Source: Pasteurella sp030783905
GTDB taxonomy: Bacteria; Pseudomonadota; Gammaproteobacteria; Enterobacterales; Pasteurellaceae
NCBI GenBank assembly: GCA_051122655.1
Contig: CP182107.1
Coordinates: 620,001 to 684,000, forward strand
DNA: 64,000 nt
Direction of reading: 5' to 3'
Shown here: piece after piece, positions 53,693 to 62,644 of the stretch
Layout of the letters: the number at the start of each line of letters is the position of its first letter
How positions within the stretch are numbered: position 1 is the stretch's first letter
Translations under genes and position numbers: made by a program
The notes under the pieces: generated by a model
What the model saw: only the letters and a program-made list of their open reading frames with translations
What the model was told of the DNA's origin: nothing
The model's database searches: none

Positions 53693-53726
53693 TTGACAAT
53701 ATAACCATAAACTAGTTTAATAGTAC
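53693..53726 (+). promoter_or_regulatory. trpEG promoter with TrpR operator
   Basis: TTGACA (53693-53698), a 17-base spacer and TTTAAT (53716-53721) form a good sigma-70 promoter. The palindrome ACTAGTTTAATAGTAC (53711-53726) overlays the -10 box and resembles the E. coli trp operator (AACTAGTTAACTAGT). Only about 30 bases remain to the trpE start, too short for a leader peptide and attenuator. Confidence 0.85.
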
Positions 53727-53754
53727 AAAATAACAAAACAAGGACGCCTATACT

Positions 53755-55305
53755 ATGTCATTCGCTTTTATTCATACCTTGACTCAGTCAATGCCTTATT
53801 ATGCCGATCCCACACATGTTTTTGCGACACTTTGTCAGGATAAAACAAACACGCTGTTACTGGAATCCGCTGAAATTCACAGTAAAAACAGTTTAAAAAG
53901 CCTTTTAATTATCCAACCCGCACTGAAAATAACCTGCCATGGATTACGTGTAACCTTCTGTGCGAAAACACAAAATGGCATTGGCGTTTTAAATGCCCTA
54001 AGAAAAAAGTTACAATGTCACCACGAAATCATTGATAGCACAGATGTGCAATTTTCACTTGTCTTTCCTAAACTTGACAAAAACCTTGACGAAGACAACA
54101 AATTGCATGCTTCAACTAGCTTTGATGCATTACGCGCGCTCCTCTCGCTGTATCAACATAGTGAAGTACCGGTGTTATTAGGCGGTTTATTTGCCTATGA
54201 TTTAGTCACCCAATTTATCCCCATGGATGACATCCAATTACAAGATGACGGGCTCCGTTGTCCCGATTATTGTTTCTACTTAGCAGAACATCAATTAACA
54301 CTCGATCACCAATTACAGCAAGCTCAGCTACACAGCTTTTGTTTTACCCCACAATGTCAAACCACATTACAACAACAAGCTGATCAGATTTTACAAAAAT
54401 GCGCAAAAATTGAACCGCACTTCAATCCTATTACAGCCAATACCACACTTACAACCAATCTTGATGATAGCCAATTTAAGCAAGTAATTCAGATATTAAA
54501 GCAGCATCTTTATCAAGGGGACGTGTTCCAAATTGTGCCTTCACGTCGTTTTTCTTTAGCTTGCCCAAACACATTGGCAAGTTATCGTCAGCTGAAGCAC
54601 AATAATCCGAGTCCTTATATGTTCTTTATGCAAGACGAGGACTTTACTCTGTTTGGTGCCTCCCCCGAAAGTGCCTTGAAATATACACAGCAAACCCGCC
54701 AACTGGAAATTTATCCGATTGCAGGTTCACGCCCGCGCGGTTTTCATCCTGATGGTCACATTGATCCAGAATTAGATGCTCGCTTAGAACTTGAATTACG
54801 ACTAGATCAAAAAGAACTGGCTGAACATTTAATGTTGGTGGATTTAGCGCGCAATGACATTGCTCGAGTGTGTGAAATGGGAACCCGTCAAGTCGTCGAT
54901 TTAATGCAGGTGGATCGCTATTCTCACATTATGCATTTAGTGTCCCGAGTGGTGGGTAAATTACGACCTGAATTGGATGCGTTACATGCCTATCAAGCTT
55001 GTATGAACATGGGCACCCTCACTGGTGCACCCAAAATCAAGGCTATGCAACTACTCTATCAAGTTGAACGACAAAAGCGGCACAGTTATGGCGGTGCCGT
55101 GGGATATCTCGCCTCGAATGGCGATTTAGATACCTGTATTGTGATACGTTCTGCCTTTGTGCAACAAGGTATTGCCTATATCCAAGCGGGGTGTGGCGAA
55201 GTGCTTGATTCAGATCCGCAAAAGGAAGCCGATGAAACACGACATAAAGCTCAAGCTGTCATTAACGCGATTATTCAAACTCACCAAACGTCTCACCAAG
55301 CATAA
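53755..55305 (+). CDS. trpE: Anthranilate synthase component I
   Basis: A 516-residue enzyme subunit that converts chorismate to anthranilate with TrpG. The tryptophan-feedback motif LLLESAEIHSK is near residue 40. The catalytic half has IYPIAGSRPRG, ELVLVDLARND-like (HLMLVDLARNDIARV) and the C-terminal FGSALTGAPK-like (MGTLTGAPKIKAM) and IQAGCGEVLDSDP. Length matches E. coli TrpE (520). trpG begins 10 bases after the stop. An uptake core lies near 54413. Confidence 0.97.
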   Translation: MSFAFIHTLTQSMPYYADPTHVFATLCQDKTNTLLLESAEIHSKNSLKSLLIIQPALKITCHGLRVTFCAKTQNGIGVLNALRKKLQCHHEIIDSTDVQFSLVFPKLDKNLDEDNKLHASTSFDALRALLSLYQHSEVPVLLGGLFAYDLVTQFIPMDDIQLQDDGLRCPDYCFYLAEHQLTLDHQLQQAQLHSFCFTPQCQTTLQQQADQILQKCAKIEPHFNPITANTTLTTNLDDSQFKQVIQILKQHLYQGDVFQIVPSRRFSLACPNTLASYRQLKHNNPSPYMFFMQDEDFTLFGASPESALKYTQQTRQLEIYPIAGSRPRGFHPDGHIDPELDARLELELRLDQKELAEHLMLVDLARNDIARVCEMGTRQVVDLMQVDRYSHIMHLVSRVVGKLRPELDALHAYQACMNMGTLTGAPKIKAMQLLYQVERQKRHSYGGAVGYLASNGDLDTCIVIRSAFVQQGIAYIQAGCGEVLDSDPQKEADETRHKAQAVINAIIQTHQTSHQA

Positions 55306-55315
55306 GGATAGCATT

Positions 55316-55903
55316 ATGGCAACAATTGTATTTTTAGATAATTTCGACTCGTTTACTTATAACTTAGTGGATCAATTTCGCTGTTTAGGACATCAGGTTC
55401 ACATTTATCGTAATGATTGTGATCTCGATTTATTAGAACAAGTGACCCTTGCTCAGCCCAATACTATTTTGGCTCTTTCACCCGGTCCAAGTACCCCACA
55501 ACAAGCGGGGAATATGTTGCCCCTGATTCAGCGTTTAAAACAAAAAGTCAGAATGATTGGCATTTGTTTAGGTCATCAAGCAATTATTGAAGCTTTTGGT
55601 GGTCGAGTTACTCATGCTGGGGAAGTTTTACATGGTAAAGTGTCAAACATTACACATGATCAGCAAATGATGTTTGCTCAATTACCGAATCCGATGCCCG
55701 TCGCACGCTATCATTCCTTAATGGGGGTCGATTTATCTGATGAATTTATTGTCAATGCGACCTATCGTGACATTATCATGGCGATTCGACATAAAACATT
55801 ACCGATCTGTAGCTTCCAATTTCATCCAGAAAGCATTTTGACGGTACAGGGTTCACAATTATTAGCGCAGTCGATTGAATGGCTACTGGCGCATGAAATG
55901 TGA
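55316..55903 (+). CDS. trpG: Anthranilate synthase component II (glutamine amidotransferase)
   Basis: A 195-residue class I glutamine amidotransferase that supplies ammonia to TrpE. The nucleophile Cys is in GICLGHQAIIEAFGG and the His-Glu pair in SFQFHPESIL. It is a free-standing TrpG: unlike E. coli there is no fusion to TrpD, whose gene lies 298 bases downstream with its own promoter. The start has AAGGATAG upstream; a longer open frame overlapping trpE is an artefact. Confidence 0.96.
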   Translation: MATIVFLDNFDSFTYNLVDQFRCLGHQVHIYRNDCDLDLLEQVTLAQPNTILALSPGPSTPQQAGNMLPLIQRLKQKVRMIGICLGHQAIIEAFGGRVTHAGEVLHGKVSNITHDQQMMFAQLPNPMPVARYHSLMGVDLSDEFIVNATYRDIIMAIRHKTLPICSFQFHPESILTVQGSQLLAQSIEWLLAHEM

Positions 55904-56052
55904 ATAGCCTCAAGCACAATGAAATGGGTGATGAAAAAAAATAAGTAACCCTGTCACATAAACACATCTGGCCGGTGTGCCTGTGTGTCAATACTAGGTT
56001 TCTAAAATAATCAAATTCGCAGTAAAAGAGTCAGTGACATCCGTTTTCCTCC

Positions 56053-56073
56053 ATGCAGTCATCCTGACTGCAT
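56053..56073 (+). terminator. Hairpin between trpG and trpD
   Basis: A perfect 9-bp stem (ATGCAGTCA / TGACTGCAT) with a TCC loop lies about 150 bases after trpG. A weak T-rich tail follows. It may end the trpEG transcript before the trpD promoter. Confidence 0.45.
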
Positions 56074-56135
56074 TATGTTTATGCCCTTTTAATCAAGATG
56101 TAACGTATTTTTCTGCTAGACGTAGAATTTAACTC

Positions 56136-56170
56136 TTGACATTGATATTTTGTACTAGTTTAATAGTTCA
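56136..56170 (+). promoter_or_regulatory. trpD promoter with TrpR operator
   Basis: TTGACA (56136-56141), 17 bases, TTTAAT (56159-56164). The palindrome-like GTACTAGTTTAATAGTTC covers the -10 box exactly as at trpE, so trpD-trpCF has its own TrpR-controlled promoter. The leader is about 30 bases. Confidence 0.85.
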
Positions 56171-56201
56171 AAATAAAAAAATAAAATACAAAGGAAAACA
56201 C

Positions 56202-57203
56202 ATGCAAACTGAGCAGTTACTTCATCAACTTTTTGAAAAAAAAGCATTAAATCAACAACAAACTGAGTATCTGTTTACCGCTATCGTACGTGGACAACTG
56301 GATCACTCACAACTCAGCGCTGCATTAATTGCACTAAAATTACGTGGTGAAACCCCGGAAGAAATCAGTGGTGCAGTCATTGCGCTACAAGCTGATGCGG
56401 CCTCTTTTCCAAGACCAACCTACCCTTTTGCTGATATTGTCGGAACAGGTGGGGATGGCGCAAATACGATTAATATTTCTACCGCCTCAGCCATTGTGGC
56501 AGCCAGTTATGGGCTGAAAGTCGCGAAGCATGGTAATCGTAGTGTCTCAAGCCAAACGGGGGCCAGTGACTTATTATCAGCTTTGGGGGTGAATGTCCAA
56601 ATGTCTGCCCAAAAAGCACGACAAGCTTTAGATGAAATTGGTTTATGTTTTCTCTTTGCTCCACAATATCATCTGGGTTTCCAACATGCTATCCCCGTAC
56701 GCCAAGCCCTGAAAACACGCACTATTTTTAATATCTTAGGTCCCTTGATCAATCCCGCGAAACCAAAACGACAATTACTCGGTGTGTATTCATCTGACTT
56801 AATTCAACCTTATGCCGAAACCGTTGCGCGCTTGGGGCATGAACATAGTTTGGTCGTACATGGTGCGGGCTTAGACGAAATTGCGTTACATGGTGTCACC
56901 GAGGTAGCCGAAATCAAAGCAGGACACATTGAACGTTACAGCTTGACACCAGAGGACTTTGGCTTTCAGCCACAGTCACTCGATGCACTCCGAGGCGGAA
57001 AGCCTGCCGAAAATGCCAAAATATTAACCGCACTTTTACAAGGTAAAGGTAAACTTGCTCATCAACAAGCTGTTGCAATGAATAGTGCTATGTTGATGAC
57101 CTTATTTGGTTATCCAGATATCAAACAAAATGCACAAGAGATAATGAACCTCATCGCCAGTGGTAAACCTTTTGAAACCTTACAACAATTAACCCAATAT
57201 TAA
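56202..57203 (+). CDS. trpD: Anthranilate phosphoribosyltransferase
   Basis: A 333-residue enzyme joining anthranilate to PRPP. The PRPP-binding motif is DIVGTGGDGANTINIST near residue 80. The KHGNRSVSSQTGASDLL segment and the NPAKPKRQLLGVYS stretch are family features. It is monofunctional. The start ATG follows AAGGAAAACAC; an upstream in-frame codon lies within the promoter. trpCF begins 36 bases downstream. An uptake core lies near 57029. Confidence 0.96.
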   Translation: MQTEQLLHQLFEKKALNQQQTEYLFTAIVRGQLDHSQLSAALIALKLRGETPEEISGAVIALQADAASFPRPTYPFADIVGTGGDGANTINISTASAIVAASYGLKVAKHGNRSVSSQTGASDLLSALGVNVQMSAQKARQALDEIGLCFLFAPQYHLGFQHAIPVRQALKTRTIFNILGPLINPAKPKRQLLGVYSSDLIQPYAETVARLGHEHSLVVHGAGLDEIALHGVTEVAEIKAGHIERYSLTPEDFGFQPQSLDALRGGKPAENAKILTALLQGKGKLAHQQAVAMNSAMLMTLFGYPDIKQNAQEIMNLIASGKPFETLQQLTQY

Positions 57204-57239
57204 TCGGTTTTTATGATTGAATCTGGAGAAAAGATCAAA

Positions 57240-58649
57240 ATGACACAACCTCTTCCCTCTATTCTGCAAAAAATCATTCAGGATAAAGAAATTTGGATTG
57301 CGGAAAAACAAACACAGTTACCGTTGTCTACTTTTCAACATCAGATCATGCCTAGTGATCGTGATTTTTACCAAGCCATTCAGCAAAGTACAACGGCACA
57401 GCCTGTGTATATTTTGGAATGTAAAAAAGCCTCGCCCTCTAAAGGCTTAATTCGGTCAAACTTTGACTTGGCGGAGATCGCCGATGTGTATAAACACTAT
57501 GCGACAGCAATTTCAGTCTTAACCGATGAAAAATACTTTCAAGGTGCGTTTGCCAATATCGCCGAAGTACGGCAACGAGTGACACAACCAATTTTATGTA
57601 AGGATTTTATCCTATCCGAATACCAAGTGTATTTAGCACGATATGCACAAGCAGATGCAATTCTACTTATGCTATCTATCCTCAATGATGAACGCTATAT
57701 GCAATTAGCCACACTCGCTCATCAATTAGGGATGGGAATATTAACGGAAACTAGCAATGAAACGGAGTTTGCCCGTGCATTAGCATTAAATGCCAAAGTG
57801 ATTGGGATCAATAATCGGAATTTACACGATCTCAGCGTGGACGTGCAACGTGTTGTCAACATTACACAACACTATGCGGATAAAATGCCTACTGGAACCA
57901 AAATCATTAGTGAATCAGGTATCTATCAACACTCTCAAATTCGTGAATTACGCCATGTGGCTGATGGTTTTTTAATTGGTAGTAGCTTAATGCTACATAC
58001 TGACTTAAATCAGGCAGTACGTTCGCTGATTTTTGGCGAAAATAAAGTCTGTGGCCTGACACGCAAGCAGGATGTCAGCATGGCTTATCAACAGGGGGCG
58101 CTTTATGGTGGGCTGATTTTTGCGCCAAATTCAAAACGCTGTATTAGTTTACGTCAAGCGCAAGAACTGGTGACACAAGCCCCCTTGCGCTTTGTTGGGG
58201 TATTTCAAAATCAAGCCATTGCGTTTATTTGTCAGATCGCCAGCCAATTATCACTTCACGCGGTTCAACTACACGGTAATGAAAGTCGCGACTTTATTTA
58301 CCAATTACGCGAACAATTACCGCCTGAATGCGAAATTTGGCAAGCCGTCTGTATTGATCTGACGATAGCGAGCCCAATTCAACTTGTAGAACATGAACAT
58401 GTTGATCGTTATGTTTTTGATAGTAAAACGAATACGCAACAAGGGGGGACGGGGCAAGCATTTAATTGGCAAACCATTCCCGCGCAATTCAAACAAAAAA
58501 GTATGTTGGCCGGTGGAATCACGCCAAACAATATTAAACAGGCCCTCGCTCAAGGTTGCTTGGGGCTAGATTTAAATTCAGGGATTGAAGCCTTTCCGGG
58601 TGTTAAATCAGAAGAAAAAGTCGTTGCAGCGTTTGCCCAACTTCGCTAA
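57240..58649 (+). CDS. trpCF: Bifunctional indole-3-glycerol-phosphate synthase / phosphoribosylanthranilate isomerase
   Basis: A 469-residue fusion of two TIM barrels. Residues about 1-260 are the synthase (TrpC), with LECKKASPSKGLIR and the KDFILSEYQVYLAR lysine segment. Residues about 262-469 are the isomerase (TrpF), with KVCGLTRKQDVSMA and VQLHGNES, ending in LDLNSGIEAFPGVK. The same fusion exists in E. coli. I prefer the ATG at 57240 behind GGAG; an in-frame ATG 27 bases upstream has no ribosome site. Confidence 0.96.
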   Translation: MTQPLPSILQKIIQDKEIWIAEKQTQLPLSTFQHQIMPSDRDFYQAIQQSTTAQPVYILECKKASPSKGLIRSNFDLAEIADVYKHYATAISVLTDEKYFQGAFANIAEVRQRVTQPILCKDFILSEYQVYLARYAQADAILLMLSILNDERYMQLATLAHQLGMGILTETSNETEFARALALNAKVIGINNRNLHDLSVDVQRVVNITQHYADKMPTGTKIISESGIYQHSQIRELRHVADGFLIGSSLMLHTDLNQAVRSLIFGENKVCGLTRKQDVSMAYQQGALYGGLIFAPNSKRCISLRQAQELVTQAPLRFVGVFQNQAIAFICQIASQLSLHAVQLHGNESRDFIYQLREQLPPECEIWQAVCIDLTIASPIQLVEHEHVDRYVFDSKTNTQQGGTGQAFNWQTIPAQFKQKSMLAGGITPNNIKQALAQGCLGLDLNSGIEAFPGVKSEEKVVAAFAQLR

Positions 58650-58693
58650 GTTAAGAAAAGAGACAACCTAATTCAAAAAATATTGAGGTCAAC

Positions 58694-59452
58694 ATGAAAA
58701 AAATAGCATTGGTTACCGGTGCCACCGCCGGATTTGGGGTGGCAATTTGTCGTACATTGATTCAACATAACTATAATGTCATTGGAACAGGACGACGGGC
58801 TGAGCGCTTAACCGCACTACAACAAGAATTGGGCGCAGACTTTTTGCCGCTTACCTTTGATCTCAGCGATCGACAAGCCACAGAAATGGCGATCAATACC
58901 CTACCACCCAGTTGGCAGGCAGTCGATCTGTTAGTCAATAACGCCGGCTTAGCGTTAGGTCTCGAAACAGCAGATAAAGCCGATTTAGATGATTGGATGC
59001 AAATGATCGATACCAACATCAAGGGCGTAGTGACCATCACGCGTTTGCTCTTACCACAAATGGTTAGCCGTAATCATGGCCATATTATTAACTTAGGTTC
59101 GATTGCGGGCACTTACCCTTACCCAGGTGGTAATGTTTACGGCGCGAGCAAGGCCTTTATTAAACAATTTAGCCTAAATTTACGCGCGGATCTCGCAGGT
59201 ACCGCGATTCGGGTTACCAATATTGAACCGGGATTATGTGGTGGTACAGAGTTTTCTAATGTGCGTTTCAAGGGCGATAATGAACGTGCAGCAAAATTAT
59301 ATGAAGATGTTCAATTTGTCACGCCCGAAGATATTGCCAACATTGTCTTGTGGGCAAATCAACAACCTGAACATGTCAATATTAACCGTATTGAAGTGAT
59401 GCCAACGGCACAAAGTAGTGCCCCCCTTAATGTGGTGAGACAGAAAAAATAA
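58694..59452 (+). CDS. ydfG: YdfG-like short-chain dehydrogenase (NADP-dependent 3-hydroxy acid dehydrogenase)
   Basis: A 252-residue classical short-chain dehydrogenase. The NADP-binding motif is VTGATAGFGVAIC with an Arg-rich following loop (GTGRRAERL), then LVNNAGLALGLE. The catalytic Tyr-Lys pair is in YGASKAFIKQF with Ser in NLGSIAGTYPYP. E. coli YdfG oxidises L-allo-threonine and L-serine and reduces malonic semialdehyde. It sits between trpCF and trpB, the position also held in Haemophilus, 44 bases after trpCF. A link to tryptophan synthesis is not known. Confidence 0.9.
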   Translation: MKKIALVTGATAGFGVAICRTLIQHNYNVIGTGRRAERLTALQQELGADFLPLTFDLSDRQATEMAINTLPPSWQAVDLLVNNAGLALGLETADKADLDDWMQMIDTNIKGVVTITRLLLPQMVSRNHGHIINLGSIAGTYPYPGGNVYGASKAFIKQFSLNLRADLAGTAIRVTNIEPGLCGGTEFSNVRFKGDNERAAKLYEDVQFVTPEDIANIVLWANQQPEHVNINRIEVMPTAQSSAPLNVVRQKK

Positions 59453-59490
59453 TCGCTGCCACTCTTTTTCACGCTATCCATACAATACTC

Positions 59491-59522
59491 AAAGGGACAA
59501 GCGGTGTTCTGTCCCTTTCTCG
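59491..59522 (+). terminator. Terminator after ydfG
   Basis: A perfect 9-bp stem (AAAGGGACA / TGTCCCTTT) with a 10-base loop lies about 40 bases past the ydfG stop and just before the trpBA promoter. Confidence 0.6.
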
Positions 59523-59565
59523 CCTGACCGTTTTTTTGACGCTGTATTTATTTTGCATAAAACAC

Positions 59566-59600
59566 TTGCTTTTTAACTCTTACACTAGTTTAATAGTTCA
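59566..59600 (+). promoter_or_regulatory. trpBA promoter with TrpR operator
   Basis: TTGCTT (59566-59571), 17 bases, TTTAAT (59589-59594). The TrpR-like CACTAGTTTAATAGTTCA covers the -10 box, the third copy of the same arrangement in this window. The leader to trpB is about 70 bases. Confidence 0.85.
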
Positions 59601-59670
59601 TACTAAAAATTAGTTCTTGAGCGATATCATATTCTCCAAGGATTTATCATTATCATTTTAAGGAATCATC

Positions 59671-60879
59671 ATGTCAGAAACCTTACTTAATCCCTATTTC
59701 GGTGAATTTGGGGGGATGTATGTCCCCGAAATTCTGGTACCAGTATTAAAAAATCTCGAAAAATCATTTGTTGAGGCACAGCAAGATCCCACATTTAGAC
59801 AAACTTTCCTTGATTTGTTGAAAAATTATGCGGGTCGTCCTACTGCCCTCACCCTATGTCGTAATCTCACCTCAGGCAGCCAAACGAAACTCTATCTCAA
59901 ACGTGAAGATTTATTACATGGCGGTGCGCATAAAACTAATCAAGTATTAGGTCAAATCCTCTTAGCCAAACGGATGGGCAAAACCCGTATTATTGCAGAA
60001 ACGGGGGCAGGGCAACATGGCGTGGCTACTGCGCTCGCTTGTGCCATGCTCGATATGCCATGCCAAATTTATATGGGCGCGAAAGATGTCGAACGCCAAT
60101 CACCAAATGTTTTCCGTATGCGTTTAATGGGGGCGACCGTCACCGCAGTGACGAAAGGGTCGGCATCGTTAAAAGACGCCTGTTGTGAAGCCATGCGCGA
60201 TTGGGCAGAAAATTATGAACACACTCATTATTTACTTGGTACCGCAGCCGGTCCTCATCCTTTCCCCACAATCGTGCGCGAATTCCAAAAAATCATTGGT
60301 GAAGAAACCAAGCAACAAATTTTAGCACGTGAAGGGCGCTTACCTGATGCTGTGATTGCTGCGGTTGGCGGTGGATCAAATGCGATTGGCATGTTTAATG
60401 ATTTCATCGAAGAAAGCACCGTGCGTTTAATTGGTATTGAACCAGCAGGAAAAGGGATTGCCACTGGCCAACACGGTGCACCCTTAGGGCATGGCACAAC
60501 AGGGATTTATTTCGGGATGAAAGCACCGTTGATGCAAACATCGGATGGGCAAATTGAAGAATCTTATTCGATTTCAGCAGGGCTTGATTTTCCTTCCGTT
60601 GGACCACAACACGCGCACTTACAAGCGATTGGTCGCGCACAATATGAGTCTATTACCGATGATGAAGCCTTAGCCGCGTTTCAAGCCTTAGCACGCCATG
60701 AAGGAATTATTCCCGCATTAGAAAGTGCACATGCCCTTGCCTATGCCTTAAAACTGATTCGTCAACAGCCTGAAAAAGCGCAACTTTTAGTAGTGAATTT
60801 GTCTGGTCGAGGGGATAAAGATATTTTTACCGTGGACCGCATTTTATCGCAAAAAGGAGTTTCACATGAGTCGTTTTGA
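59671..60879 (+). CDS. trpB: Tryptophan synthase beta subunit
   Basis: A 402-residue PLP enzyme that joins indole and serine. The PLP lysine is in LHGGAHKTNQVLGQI, the catalytic Glu in AETGAGQHGVATA, and the phosphate-binding GGGSNAIGMF later. Length is close to E. coli TrpB (397). Its end overlaps trpA by 14 bases, a usual sign of coupled 1:1 translation for the alpha2beta2 complex. Confidence 0.98.
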   Translation: MSETLLNPYFGEFGGMYVPEILVPVLKNLEKSFVEAQQDPTFRQTFLDLLKNYAGRPTALTLCRNLTSGSQTKLYLKREDLLHGGAHKTNQVLGQILLAKRMGKTRIIAETGAGQHGVATALACAMLDMPCQIYMGAKDVERQSPNVFRMRLMGATVTAVTKGSASLKDACCEAMRDWAENYEHTHYLLGTAAGPHPFPTIVREFQKIIGEETKQQILAREGRLPDAVIAAVGGGSNAIGMFNDFIEESTVRLIGIEPAGKGIATGQHGAPLGHGTTGIYFGMKAPLMQTSDGQIEESYSISAGLDFPSVGPQHAHLQAIGRAQYESITDDEALAAFQALARHEGIIPALESAHALAYALKLIRQQPEKAQLLVVNLSGRGDKDIFTVDRILSQKGVSHESF

Positions 60880-61675
60880 TACCCTCTTTTCACAATTACA
60901 ACAAGCACAACAAGGTGCATTTGTGCCCTTTGTCACCCTGTGTGATCCGAATTTAGCGCAGTCATTTGAGATTATCCAAACGTTAGTGGAAAATGGCGCT
61001 GATGCCTTAGAATTAGGTTTTCCTTTTTCTGATCCGTTATTAGATGGCCCTGTGATTCAAGCCGCCAATCAACGTGCATTAGCTGCGGGTTGTAGTACGG
61101 AGGCCAGTTTTCATTTATTAGCACAAATACGCTCGACTTATCCAACCCTACCGATAAGTTTACTGCTTTGCGCCAATCTCGTTTACGCACAAGGTATTGA
61201 AGGTTTTTATCAACGTTGTGCCGACGTGGGGGTCGATGCGGTATTAATTGCTGATTTACCCTTGCTCGCTCATCCAGAGTTCACGGTTATGGCAGAAAAA
61301 TATGCCATTCAACAGGTTTTTATTTGCCCACCTAACGCCAGCGAAGACACCATTAAACGTGTTGCCGAGCAAACAAAAGGTTACACCTATTTGGTTTCTC
61401 GTGCAGGTGTCACAGGGATTGAAAACCAACACGCTGCCAGTCACTTAGAAGCATTAGTGGCACGCTTGAAAGCCTACCAAGCCCCACCTATTTTGCAAGG
61501 TTTCGGTATTTCCCAACCCCAACAAGTCAGTGATGTGTTAAAAATGGGGGTAAATGGTGCCATTTCAGGTTCAGCCATTGTTAAAATTATTGAACAACAT
61601 TTACACGACCCACACACCTGTTTAGCCGAGTTAGCCGCTTTCACACAAAAAATGAAAAAAGCGACCGCTCGTTAA
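60866..61675 (+). CDS. trpA: Tryptophan synthase alpha subunit
   Basis: A 269-residue TIM-barrel enzyme that cleaves indole-3-glycerol phosphate. Catalytic Glu and Asp are in LELGFPFSDPLLDGP, and the late segments YLVSRAGVTGIEN and GFGISQPQQV hold the phosphate site. It overlaps trpB by 14 bases, with AAAAGGAG as the ribosome site inside trpB. It is the last trp gene; a hairpin follows. Confidence 0.97.
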   Translation: MSRFDTLFSQLQQAQQGAFVPFVTLCDPNLAQSFEIIQTLVENGADALELGFPFSDPLLDGPVIQAANQRALAAGCSTEASFHLLAQIRSTYPTLPISLLLCANLVYAQGIEGFYQRCADVGVDAVLIADLPLLAHPEFTVMAEKYAIQQVFICPPNASEDTIKRVAEQTKGYTYLVSRAGVTGIENQHAASHLEALVARLKAYQAPPILQGFGISQPQQVSDVLKMGVNGAISGSAIVKIIEQHLHDPHTCLAELAAFTQKMKKATAR

Positions 61676-61687
61676 ACTTGTCATACC

Positions 61688-61735
61688 ACCCTGTTTAGCC
61701 TATTTAGATTTATGCTGACATAAGCTAAACAGGGT
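61688..61735 (+). terminator. Terminator-like hairpin after trpA
   Basis: A perfect 12-bp stem (ACCCTGTTTAGC / GCTAAACAGGGT) with a 24-base loop, 12 bases past the trpA stop. No T-run follows, so it may act with Rho or as an mRNA end stabiliser. Confidence 0.5.
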
Positions 61736-61829
61736 ATTAGCCCGCTAACTTGATAAAAACCAATTTCCTCGATTTCATTTTGTACGCTATACTAACCCTC
61801 TTAATTTTTGCTGTATAGGAATCACTCTA

Positions 61830-62516
61830 ATGAAAAAAATTGAACAACTTTTTGCCAATAATTATAGTTGGGCGTTACGGATGAAAGAGGAAAATTCCTC
61901 TTACTTTAAGGAATTGGCTGATCATCAAACCCCGAGTTATCTTTGGATTGGTTGCTCAGATAGCCGGGTTCCTGCAGAAAAATTAACGAATTTAGGGCCA
62001 GGTGAACTGTTTGTTCATCGTAATGTTGCCAATCAGGTTATTCACACCGATTTAAACTGTTTGTCAGTCGTGCAATATGCCGTTGATGTCTTAAATATTG
62101 AACACATTATCATTTGCGGTCACACCAACTGCGGTGGGATTAAAGCGGCCATGGCAGATCAAGATTTAGGTTTAATTAATAACTGGTTACTGCATTTACG
62201 CGATATTTGGTATAAACATAGTCATTTACTTGGTAATTTATCGCCTGAAAAACGTGCTGATATGCTAACTAAAATTAACGTGGCTGAGCAAGTGTATAAT
62301 TTGGGACGTTCTTCTATTGTGAAATCAGCCTGGAAAAATGGGAAAAAACTGTCACTACATGGCTGGGTTTATGATGTGAATGACGGTTTCTTAATCGATC
62401 AAGGTGTGATTGCCACCAGTCGTGAAAGTCTTGAAATCTCCTACCGCAATGCCATTGCTCGTCTGTTAAAACTGAATGAAGACGAAATATTAAAAAAAGC
62501 GCATACGGAAGACTAA
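61830..62516 (+). CDS. can: Beta-class carbonic anhydrase
   Basis: A 228-residue zinc enzyme interconverting CO2 and bicarbonate in the cytoplasm, needed for growth in air because carboxylases use bicarbonate. Zinc ligands are in WIGCSDSRVPAEK (Cys and Asp) and ICGHTNCGG (His and Cys). Length is close to E. coli Can (220). It is monocistronic with a terminator behind it. Confidence 0.95.
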   Translation: MKKIEQLFANNYSWALRMKEENSSYFKELADHQTPSYLWIGCSDSRVPAEKLTNLGPGELFVHRNVANQVIHTDLNCLSVVQYAVDVLNIEHIIICGHTNCGGIKAAMADQDLGLINNWLLHLRDIWYKHSHLLGNLSPEKRADMLTKINVAEQVYNLGRSSIVKSAWKNGKKLSLHGWVYDVNDGFLIDQGVIATSRESLEISYRNAIARLLKLNEDEILKKAHTED

Positions 62517-62521
62517 TCTCG

Positions 62522-62560
62522 AAAAAGAAGCGGCAAGACTGACCTAAGCTGTTTCTTTTT
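62522..62560 (+). terminator. Terminator after can
   Basis: AAAAAGAAGCGGC pairs with GCTGTTTCTTTTT (two G-T pairs) around a 13-base loop, so the T-run is part of the stem. It lies 5 bases past the stop. Confidence 0.65.
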
Positions 62561-62644
62561 ACTCAAAATATACGCCTATTTTCCTCACCTAATTTTTGCT
62601 AGAATGCTGGCCAAAATAAAACGCTTTACAATAGGAAAAGATGA

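Noticed and set aside
53727..53754. A trpL-type leader peptide before trpE
   Set aside because: Only about 30 bases separate the predicted transcription start from trpE; no Trp-codon-rich frame or attenuator hairpin fits.
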